19,739 nt of DNA from Methylorubrum extorquens (GTDB lineage Bacteria; Pseudomonadota; Alphaproteobacteria; Rhizobiales; Beijerinckiaceae): NCBI GenBank assembly GCA_019695455.1, contig JAEUAC010000091.1:1-19739 (forward strand). The letters are read 5' to 3'. Position numbers and translations under genes: made by a program. This document shows, piece after piece, positions 8,185 through 14,004 of the stretch (its first letter is position 1; every line of letters begins with the position of its first letter). The notes beneath the pieces were generated by a model. The model was not told where the DNA came from, ran no database searches, and was given only the letters and a program-made list of their open reading frames with translations.

Positions 8185-8397
8185 CTATCCCGTCGCTGCG
8201 CCGGCCTCGAAACCGGCCTTTCCGAGCGCGTCGACGAGGTCCAGCGTGTCCCGGACGCTCTGGACGTGCAGGATCCCGGTCTCGGGCGCGAGACGGACGA
8301 TCGCGGTCGGATCGACCTGCCGGAGAGCGTCGCGCAGCTCGCCTTCGCCCGCCGCGGCCCCGTTCCGCGTGACCCGCATCTCGTGCTCGTTCGTCAT
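8185..8397 (-). CDS. Small cysteine-free HMA-like (ferredoxin-fold) protein, 70 aa
   Basis: 70-residue soluble protein with a strong ribosome site (AGGAGGGG about 6 bases before the ATG at 8395-8397). Its pattern fits the beta-alpha-beta-beta-alpha-beta heavy-metal-associated domain: strand 'MRVTRNG' (7-13), helix 'GELRDALRQVDP' (19-30), strands 'AIVRLAPETGILHVQS' (32-47), helix 'RDTLDLVDALGKAGF' (49-63). The usual GMxCxxC metal-binding loop is replaced by GAAAGEG and the protein has no cysteine, so it should not bind copper in the normal way. It precedes the aminotransferase gene by 56 bp on the same strand and may be first gene of that transcript. The HMA resemblance is my reading of the pattern, not a search result; the function is unknown. 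Confidence 0.65.
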   Translation of the reverse strand: MTNEHEMRVTRNGAAAGEGELRDALRQVDPTAIVRLAPETGILHVQSVRDTLDLVDALGKAGFEAGAATG

Positions 8398-8537
8398 GCC
8401 GTTCCCCTCCTACCTATCCACAACGCGTCGCCCCCGCGTTGGATGCGGACCTTTCCCGGACCAGCGTTGCCGATCGGCGTCTTGCTCCGCGAGTCCGGGT
8501 CGGTGAAGAACGGATCGAAGGCGATTCGGACCTTCGG
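8398..8537. promoter_or_regulatory. Divergent promoter region, HMA-like gene / EAL-like gene
   Basis: This 140-bp gap lies between the minus-strand HMA-like gene (start 8397) and the plus-strand EAL-like gene (chosen start 8538), so it should carry both promoters. The minus-strand ribosome site is near 8404-8411. I cannot assign -35/-10 elements with confidence. An in-frame ATG at 8439 would extend the EAL-like protein by 33 residues into this gap. Confidence 0.35.
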
Positions 8538-10052
8538 ATGACCGGGGCGGTGATGCGAGCGAGGGTCTCTGGTTGGGCAACGACCCTGCTCCTGGCCTGC
8601 ATCGCGCTGGGCACGGCGTCCGGCGTCCTGGCGTTCGGCGGGCCTGCCGTCTCGGGCCTCGACGCGACGGCCCTCGCGCTCGGGACGGCCGGCATCCTCG
8701 TCGGCCTGGCGGCCACGATCCGGGCACGCGGCGCCGACCGGCGCGGCGCGGCGCTCGTCGGCGAGCTGGACGCGCTCGCGCGGCGGCTCGTGCGGGTCGA
8801 GGACCAGCTCTTCAACCAGACGTTCGGCCCCCGATCCCAGGAGGACCGCCCGACCGACTGGCGCGACCTCTCGAGCGACATGGAGGCGCTCGGCGCCGGC
8901 TTCCGCAGCCTCGCCGAAGCGGTCAGCGCGCAGGACCGGGAGCTGACCGAGCTGCGGGAGGCGGCCCGGGCGCCCCGGACCGTCCCGGTTCCGCCGACCG
9001 CACCTCCCGCTCCGGCCCCCGCTCCCGAGAGCGCTCCGGCGCCGCGCCCCGCGCCCATCCTGTTCCAGCCGGTCATGCCCGGCCTCGCCGAGCGCGGGCC
9101 GGCCTTCCTCGCGGCGCTCGACGCGCTCGCCGTGCCGTCCTTCCTGCCCCAGGCTCCCGCCGACTTGGTATCCGCCGACAGGGCGCCGGCCGTCGTGGCG
9201 GCGCCCGTCCCGGCGGCGCCGGACGCGGACCCGGATCGGGACGGCGCGATTCGGGCGGCCGTGACGGGACGGCGCGTCGAGCCGCACGTCGCCGCGATCG
9301 TGACGCTGCCGCAGCGCCGGACGCTGGTCCACGAGATGCTGGGCCTGCTGACGCTGGCGGACGGCACCGTGCTCATGCCGGACGAATATCGAACCGCCGT
9401 CGCGCGGCTCGACCTCGCCGCGGATCTCGACGCGCAGCTGATGGGCCACGCCGTCGAGGCGGCGGGCGCCCTCGCCGCGGCGGGCCGGGAGGGCGTGATC
9501 GCGACGCCCCTGTCGCGGCGCACCCTCGTCGATCCCGTCGCGCTGGAGCGGGCGGTCGCGACCATCGGCGACGGCCCGGCGGCGGAGCGGATCATCCTGA
9601 CGCTGGCCGGTGCGGACTGGTCCCTGCCCGCGGCGATCCGGGACGTCCTGGCCCGGCTCGGCCGGCGCGGCGTCGGCTTCGCGCTCACGGATCTCGACGA
9701 GCCGCCGGCAGAGGCCGCCGTGCTCGCGGCCGCCGGGATCCGCTACGTGAAGGTTCCGGCCGAGCGCCTGTTCGACCCCGCGCGGGCGGACGAGACGGCC
9801 GCCGCGACCGAGATCGCCTGCCGGCGTCTCGCCGAGCACGGCATCCGGCTCGTCGCCTCCGACGTGAACGAGGAGGCGCTCGTGCCCGAGCTGATCGATT
9901 GCGGCGTGCCGCTCGCCCAGGGCTACGCGATGGCGATCCCGGTGCCGGTGTCGGCGCTCGCCCGCCCCGCCGCGGCGGCTCGGGCGACCGTCGAGGCGGA
10001 GCCCGCCGAGACGCGCCGGCCGCTCCGCTCCGTCCTCCGCCGGATCGGCTAG
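8538..10052 (+). CDS. Membrane protein with degenerate EAL (c-di-GMP) domain, TipF-like layout
   Basis: 504-residue inner-membrane protein. Two N-terminal membrane helices (about 11-33 and 42-61) are followed by a charged helical stretch (~62-137), a Pro/Ala-rich linker (~138-165) and a C-terminal EAL-like domain (~236-490). EAL landmarks are recognisable but altered: the motif reads H-E-M-L (Glu266 kept), the DDFG motif reads T-D-L-D (384-387), and AEGVE reads A-S-D-V-N; the lysine in 'YVKV' and the terminal QGY are kept. Loss of metal ligands suggests a c-di-GMP sensor or scaffold, not a phosphodiesterase. Two N-terminal TMs plus coil plus inactive EAL recalls Caulobacter TipF, a flagellar positioning factor; that link is inference. 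The start is uncertain (8538, 8553 or 8439). Its stop shares CTAG with the convergent ctaA stop. Confidence 0.78.
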   Translation: MTGAVMRARVSGWATTLLLACIALGTASGVLAFGGPAVSGLDATALALGTAGILVGLAATIRARGADRRGAALVGELDALARRLVRVEDQLFNQTFGPRSQEDRPTDWRDLSSDMEALGAGFRSLAEAVSAQDRELTELREAARAPRTVPVPPTAPPAPAPAPESAPAPRPAPILFQPVMPGLAERGPAFLAALDALAVPSFLPQAPADLVSADRAPAVVAAPVPAAPDADPDRDGAIRAAVTGRRVEPHVAAIVTLPQRRTLVHEMLGLLTLADGTVLMPDEYRTAVARLDLAADLDAQLMGHAVEAAGALAAAGREGVIATPLSRRTLVDPVALERAVATIGDGPAAERIILTLAGADWSLPAAIRDVLARLGRRGVGFALTDLDEPPAEAAVLAAAGIRYVKVPAERLFDPARADETAAATEIACRRLAEHGIRLVASDVNEEALVPELIDCGVPLAQGYAMAIPVPVSALARPAAAARATVEAEPAETRRPLRSVLRRIG

Positions 10053-11170
10053 GCCGGGTAGGCGGCGGTCCGGATCGGGCCCGCGATCGGGCCCGCGATC
10101 TCGGCGCGCGACGCCTGCCAGTGCACGACCGCCATCGCGAGGATCGCCATGGCCAGGAACTGGTGGGCCAGCCCGGCCCAGAGCGGCACGACCAGCAGCA
10201 GCGTGACGATCCCGAGCACCATCTGGCCGAGCACGAGGCCGGCGAGCACCGTCGCGCGACGCGCGGCGGGCGTGCCCGGCTGCAACCGGCGGGCCCAGAC
10301 GGCTATCCCGATCGCGAAGGCGGCCACCGCGTAGGCCAGGAGCCGGTGCTGGAACTGCACCGTCAGGGGATTGTCGACGAAGTTCTCGAACCAGGGCCGC
10401 ACGACGAGGAGGGCGTCGAGCGGCGGCACGAGGCGGCCGTCCATCAGCGGCCACGTGTTGTAGGTGTAGCCGGCCCGCGACCCCGCCACGAGACCGCCGA
10501 GGGCGATCTGCAGGAGCACGAGGGCGGCGAGCAGCGCCGCGACCCGGGGCACGGCCCGCGACTGTCCCGGCACGGCGGGCCGCGGCCGCAGCGCGGTCGC
10601 CACGCCGACCAGCAGCGCGAGGATCAGCGCCGCCAGCGAGAGGTGCAGCATCAGCTTGAGCGGCGCGACGGCCGTCATGCCGGGCTCGAGCCCGGACGCG
10701 ACCATGATCCAGCCGACCGTCGCCTGCAGGCCGCCGAGCAGGCCGGCGCCGAGGATGACGAGCGCGAGCCGGCCCCGGATCGCGCCCGTCCACCAGAAGG
10801 CGACGAGCGGCACCGCGAAGACGAGCCCGATGAGCCGGCCGAGCTGGCGGTGGCCCCATTCCCACCAGTAGATGAACTGGAACTCGCCGAGCTCCATCCC
10901 CTGGTTGAGGTTCCGGTACTGGGAGGAGGCCCGGTACTTGTCGAACTCCGCCGCCCAGGCGGCGTCGGAGAGCGGCGGGAGGGCGCCCGTGACCGGCTTC
11001 CATTCCGTGATGGAGAGTCCCGATCCCGTGAGGCGGGTCGCGCCGCCGACGGCCACCATGACGAGGACGAGAGCCGCGAGGAGGTAGAGCCACGCCCGCA
11101 CCTTCGCGCTCGCGTCCGGCCGCGCGACGGCATCGCGCCGGGCGAGGCTCTGCGGTCTGGCCATGTCCAT
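10049..11170 (-). CDS. ctaA: Heme A synthase (COX15/CtaA family)
   Basis: Integral inner-membrane enzyme that oxidises the C8 methyl of heme O to a formyl group, giving heme A for aa3-type cytochrome oxidases. 373 residues, normal for the alphaproteobacterial type, with about eight membrane helices. The four conserved heme-ligand histidines are present: WEWGHRQ (His107), LMLHLSL (His176), QFQHRLL (His275) and LAHQFLA (His336). Also seen: 'GGATRLTGSGLSITEWKPVTGALPPL' with its catalytically implicated Glu56 and 'GYTYNTWPLMDG'. The ATG at 11170 has AGGAG about 9 bases upstream on the minus strand; an in-frame ATG at 11164 is an alternative. The C-terminus carries a short tandem duplication (AGPI-AGPI). 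It diverges from the DUF2842 gene. Confidence 0.95.
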   Translation of the reverse strand: MDMARPQSLARRDAVARPDASAKVRAWLYLLAALVLVMVAVGGATRLTGSGLSITEWKPVTGALPPLSDAAWAAEFDKYRASSQYRNLNQGMELGEFQFIYWWEWGHRQLGRLIGLVFAVPLVAFWWTGAIRGRLALVILGAGLLGGLQATVGWIMVASGLEPGMTAVAPLKLMLHLSLAALILALLVGVATALRPRPAVPGQSRAVPRVAALLAALVLLQIALGGLVAGSRAGYTYNTWPLMDGRLVPPLDALLVVRPWFENFVDNPLTVQFQHRLLAYAVAAFAIGIAVWARRLQPGTPAARRATVLAGLVLGQMVLGIVTLLLVVPLWAGLAHQFLAMAILAMAVVHWQASRAEIAGPIAGPIRTAAYPA

Positions 11171-11301
11171 GCCGGTATGCTCCTGGCGGGGCTGCCCGCC
11201 CGGCCTTGCCGGCCGGGCCATGCGCTCCCATAAGGAGCGGCTTCGGCGCCGACAACGAACCCGTCGCCGCAGCCCCGCTCCCACCCGAAGGCGTGCCTCC
11301 C
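11171..11301. promoter_or_regulatory. Divergent region ctaA / DUF2842 with two hairpins in the ctaA leader
   Basis: 131 bp between two divergent starts. An 8-bp perfect stem GCCCGGCC/GGCCGGGC (11198-11205/11211-11218, loop TTGCC) and a 6-bp stem CGCTCC/GGAGCG (11223-11228/11234-11239, loop CATAA) sit in tandem 27-70 bp upstream of the ctaA ATG, before its ribosome site. They could be leader structures affecting ctaA expression. No T run suitable for an intrinsic terminator and no clear promoter boxes are seen. Confidence 0.4.
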
Positions 11302-11514
11302 GTGAACCGACGCGTCCGGACCCTGATCGGGACGGTGATCATCCTCGTGTTCGTGTGCGTCTACGCCGTCATGGCGATGGCGCTCGCGGAGAGCCGCATC
11401 CAGGGCGCCCCGAAGCTCGTCCAGACGATCGCCTACATCGTGCTCGGCCTCGGCTGGGTGCTGCCGATCATGCCGCTCATCAAGTGGATGGAAGGTCCGA
11501 AGCGCCTACCCTGA
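11302..11514 (+). CDS. DUF2842 small inner-membrane protein
   Basis: 70-residue membrane protein resembling the DUF2842 family found in Alphaproteobacteria. Two hydrophobic helices are visible (about 7-27 and 38-58), separated by a short charged loop (ESRIQGAPK), and the family-like ends 'RRVRTLIGT' and 'GWVLPIMPLIKWM' are present. I choose the GTG at 11302 because it is preceded by GAAGG and gives the usual family length; an ATG at 11206 would add 32 Pro/Ala-rich residues. The gene diverges from ctaA, an arrangement that may imply a link with cytochrome oxidase assembly (inference). Its last 9 bases overlap the 3' end of the convergent polysaccharide deacetylase gene. Molecular function unknown. 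Confidence 0.82.
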   Translation: MNRRVRTLIGTVIILVFVCVYAVMAMALAESRIQGAPKLVQTIAYIVLGLGWVLPIMPLIKWMEGPKRLP

Positions 11515-12564
11515 CCGGGCGTGGATCCGCCGGCCGCGGTTCCAGGCCAGGAACGGAACGCCGGAGAGCAGGGACCGGATGGCCTGCGGCGTCTGGTACA
11601 GGCCGTTGACGGAGACCCGCGGCAGCGCGGTCAGGTTCGCGGCGTGCTCGGCGAAGAGATGGCCGGGCCGGGTCGTCAGCCCCGTCGCGAAACCGAGCTC
11701 GCGGGCCATGCGGAACTCGCGCGGACCGGCCGAGCTCGGATCGCCGACCGGATACGCGACATGGCGCACCGGACGCCCGAGTCGGCTCTCGATCGCGGCG
11801 CGGCTCCCTTCGAGCTCGAGCCAGACGAGCGAGGGATCGTGCTTGGCGAGCATCGGATGGCTCAGCGTGTGCGCGCCGAAGGCGACGTTCGGATCGCCCG
11901 CCAGCGCCTCCAGGTCGTCCCAGCCGAGGCACAGCTCCCGCACCAGGGCGTCCGGCTCGATCCCGTCCTCGCGGCACCAGCCGGCGATGACCTCGCGGAG
12001 CACGTCCTCCGGTCCGCTCCGGAGAAGGCAGTAGACGGCCTTGAAGGCGCGCCGCTTCTCCTCGGGCGTGCCGGCCGGTTCGTCGACCGTCGCGCCACGC
12101 AGGGTCAGGACCATGCGACGTCGCCGGCGCACGACCTCCTCCAGCTCCAGCCACCAGAGGCGGCCGTGGCCGGAGGCGTAGTCGGCCGTGACGAAGAGCG
12201 TCCAGGGGCAGCCGCGCGCGGCCAGGATCGGGGCGGCATGGTCGGCGTTGTCGCGATAGCCGTCGTCGAAGGTGAGCGCGCAGAAGCGCGGCCCCTCGCC
12301 CGCGATGCGGGCGGGCACCTCGTCGAGCGGCACGATCTCGAAGCCGAGGTCGCGCACCATGTCGATCGTGCGGGCGAGATGGGCGGGCGTGACCTCGAGG
12401 AGGCCGTTGGGCTGGAACGGATCGGAGCGGGCCGGTCGGACGTGGTGGAACGTGAGGATGACGCCGCGCCCGCGCGCCATCGGCGCGAGCCAACGGTCCA
12501 TTCCCGTCGCCACGATCCCCTTGAGGCCAGCGCCGATGACGGCGTTCTTGATGTCCCACCCCAT
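11506..12564 (-). CDS. Polysaccharide deacetylase (NodB-fold, carbohydrate esterase 4) family protein
   Basis: 352-residue protein of the CE4/NodB-homology family, which removes N- or O-acetyl groups from polysaccharides using a divalent metal. The catalytic aspartate motif TFDDG is at 98-102 and the metal-ligand HxxxH motif lies in 'GAHTLSHPML' (about 229-238). Also seen: 'VILTFHHVRP' at the first strand and 'VAYPVGDPSSAGPREF' in the motif-3 region. No signal peptide is evident, so it may act in the cytoplasm or on a lipid-linked intermediate. I choose the ATG at 12564 (MGWDIKNAVIGAGLKG) by resemblance to homologues; an ATG at 12618 and a TTG at 12639 lie upstream in frame. It diverges from a CelD-type acyltransferase gene, fitting modification of the exopolysaccharide made by the genes to the right. 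Confidence 0.87.
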   Translation of the reverse strand: MGWDIKNAVIGAGLKGIVATGMDRWLAPMARGRGVILTFHHVRPARSDPFQPNGLLEVTPAHLARTIDMVRDLGFEIVPLDEVPARIAGEGPRFCALTFDDGYRDNADHAAPILAARGCPWTLFVTADYASGHGRLWWLELEEVVRRRRRMVLTLRGATVDEPAGTPEEKRRAFKAVYCLLRSGPEDVLREVIAGWCREDGIEPDALVRELCLGWDDLEALAGDPNVAFGAHTLSHPMLAKHDPSLVWLELEGSRAAIESRLGRPVRHVAYPVGDPSSAGPREFRMARELGFATGLTTRPGHLFAEHAANLTALPRVSVNGLYQTPQAIRSLLSGVPFLAWNRGRRIHARSG

Positions 12565-12644
12565 GTCGGCGGGCTTATCCCAAGAGTAACAAAGCTCCGT
12601 TACCGGTACGGCCTCCATAGTCGTCGCCCGGACTCCCAAGACGC
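12565..12644. promoter_or_regulatory. Divergent promoter region, deacetylase / GNAT genes
   Basis: 80 bp between divergent starts. It contains an inverted repeat GTAAC/GTTAC (12586-12590/12599-12603, spacer 8) overlapping an 8-bp palindrome TACCGGTA (12601-12608). These may form an operator for both genes. The upstream in-frame start codons of the deacetylase gene fall inside this region. No promoter boxes are assigned. Confidence 0.35.
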
Positions 12645-13817
12645 ATGATGAGCCTGACGGCAGACCATCTCGCGATGCCGGCGAGCACGGACGACGCGGA
12701 GACCGGCCGCATCGCCGTCGCCCACGGCCTCGCGGCCCTGGAACCGGACTGGCGTCGCTTCGAGGCGGAGGCGCTGGCGACGCCCTACGGCCGCTTCGAC
12801 TGGATCCGGGCCTTCGCCGACGACGGGGCGGACCTCGCGGTACTGACCCGCCGCGATCCGGACGGCCGCCTCGACCTCCTCTGGCCCTTCCGCACGGTCC
12901 GTCGCTTCGGCCTCGCGGTCGCCGTGCCGGTGGGAGGCCGGCACGCCAACGTCAATCTCCCGCTGATCCGCCCCGACGCGGCCGACGCGCTGCGGCCGCT
13001 CGGCCTGCTGCAGGCGTTCGGCAGGCGCACCGGCGTGGATCTCGTCTGCATCCCGCGCGTGCCCGCCGAATGGGCCGGCCGGTCCGTGCCGCTGGCGGCG
13101 CTCGGGCGGCCGAACCCGGACGTGGCACCGACCGTCCGCCTCGACGCCGATCACGAGACGACGGCGCGCCGGACCATGAGCAACGAGGCCCGCAAGCGCC
13201 TGCGCAACAAGGAGCGCGGATTGGCGAAGCACGGTCCCGTCGCGTTCCGCCAGGCGCGGAGCGTGGGCGACGTGGACGAGCTGCTCCGCACCTTCTTCCG
13301 CCAGAAGGCGGAGCGCTTCGCCGCGCTCGGCATTCCGGACCCGTTCGCGAGCGAACCGGTGCGCCGCGCCGTCCGGGCGGCGGCGACGGGCGACCTCGCG
13401 GCGGGCCGCCCCGCCATCGAGCTCTATGGCTTGTGGGTCGGCGACACGATCGCGGCCGTGCTCGGCGCGGCGGCCAGCGCGACGCACCTGTCGGCCATGT
13501 TCATCTCCTTCGAGCACTGGCCGGAGATCCTGCGCTTCAGCCCGGGCGACATCCTCATGTCGCGGGTCGTGCAGGCCCAGTTCGCGATGGGGCGCCGGCA
13601 GCTCGATTTCGGCACTGGCCGCGCGCACTACAAGAGCATCTTCTGCGACGAGGAGATCGTCCTGTCCGACGTGGTCGTCCCGATCACGACGGTCGGTGCC
13701 GTGGCCGCCCTGGGCCTGCGCGCCTCGCTCGCCGCCCGGGCCGGGCTGAAGCGCTCGCCGACCGCCATGCGGCTGATCGGCCATCTGCGCCGCCCGCGCC
13801 CCGGCCCGTCCTTCTAG
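12645..13817 (+). CDS. CelD/BcsL-type GNAT acyltransferase
   Basis: 390-residue cytoplasmic protein of the 'acetyltransferase involved in cellulose biosynthesis' (CelD/BcsL) group of the GNAT superfamily. Pointers are an N-terminal half with 'GLAALEPDWRRFEAEALATPYGRFDWIRAF', a basic central segment 'MSNEARKRLRNKERGLAKHGPVAF' typical of these proteins, and a C-terminal GNAT-like half: 'YGLWVGDTIAAVLGAAASATHLSAMFISFE', then 'SPGDILMSRVVQAQFAMGRRQLDFGTGRAHYKSIFC'. It probably transfers an acyl group to a sugar or sugar precursor of the exopolysaccharide, but the substrate is unknown. The gene begins with two consecutive ATG codons at 12645 and has no strong ribosome site. It diverges from the polysaccharide deacetylase gene and converges on the Wzc-like gene. 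Confidence 0.82.
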   Translation: MMSLTADHLAMPASTDDAETGRIAVAHGLAALEPDWRRFEAEALATPYGRFDWIRAFADDGADLAVLTRRDPDGRLDLLWPFRTVRRFGLAVAVPVGGRHANVNLPLIRPDAADALRPLGLLQAFGRRTGVDLVCIPRVPAEWAGRSVPLAALGRPNPDVAPTVRLDADHETTARRTMSNEARKRLRNKERGLAKHGPVAFRQARSVGDVDELLRTFFRQKAERFAALGIPDPFASEPVRRAVRAAATGDLAAGRPAIELYGLWVGDTIAAVLGAAASATHLSAMFISFEHWPEILRFSPGDILMSRVVQAQFAMGRRQLDFGTGRAHYKSIFCDEEIVLSDVVVPITTVGAVAALGLRASLAARAGLKRSPTAMRLIGHLRRPRPGPSF

Positions 13818-14004
13818 CCGAACGTCGTCGCCGTCGGGGCGGGCCGCCCCGTCCGCCCGGTCCGGTCGCCCGCGCGGCAACCAGGGCCCGAACGCGGCGA
13901 CGCCACGTCCCGACGGGCGCGAGGCCGGTCGTGACGTGGCGTCGATCGAGAGACCGTTGTCGGCCCCGCCTCGACGCGCGAGGCGGGACTTCGGTGGGCG
14001 CCCG
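13818..14004. repeat. Convergent intergenic gap with three strong inverted repeats
   Basis: 187 bp between the stops of the GNAT gene (plus) and the Wzc-like gene (minus). Three perfect inverted repeats: CGGGGCG/CGCCCCG (13835-13841/13845-13851, loop 3); a 12-bp repeat CGACGCCACGTC/GACGTGGCGTCG (13898-13909/13933-13944), extendable past one mismatch by 4 bp (13911-13914/13928-13931); and a 9-bp repeat CCCGCCTCG/CGAGGCGGG (13965-13973/13979-13987, loop 5). None is followed by a T run. The likely role is bidirectional transcript end or 3' RNA protection; a dispersed REP-like element is possible. No gene seen here. Confidence 0.7.

Noticed and set aside
10074..10097. Tandem 12-bp duplication near the ctaA 3' end
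   Set aside because: Only two copies, in frame, encoding AGPI twice in a variable C-terminal tail; not a repeat array.
8394..11342. 982-residue minus-strand open frame across the EAL-like gene and ctaA
   Set aside because: Arg/Gly/Ala-rich shadow of real genes in other frames.
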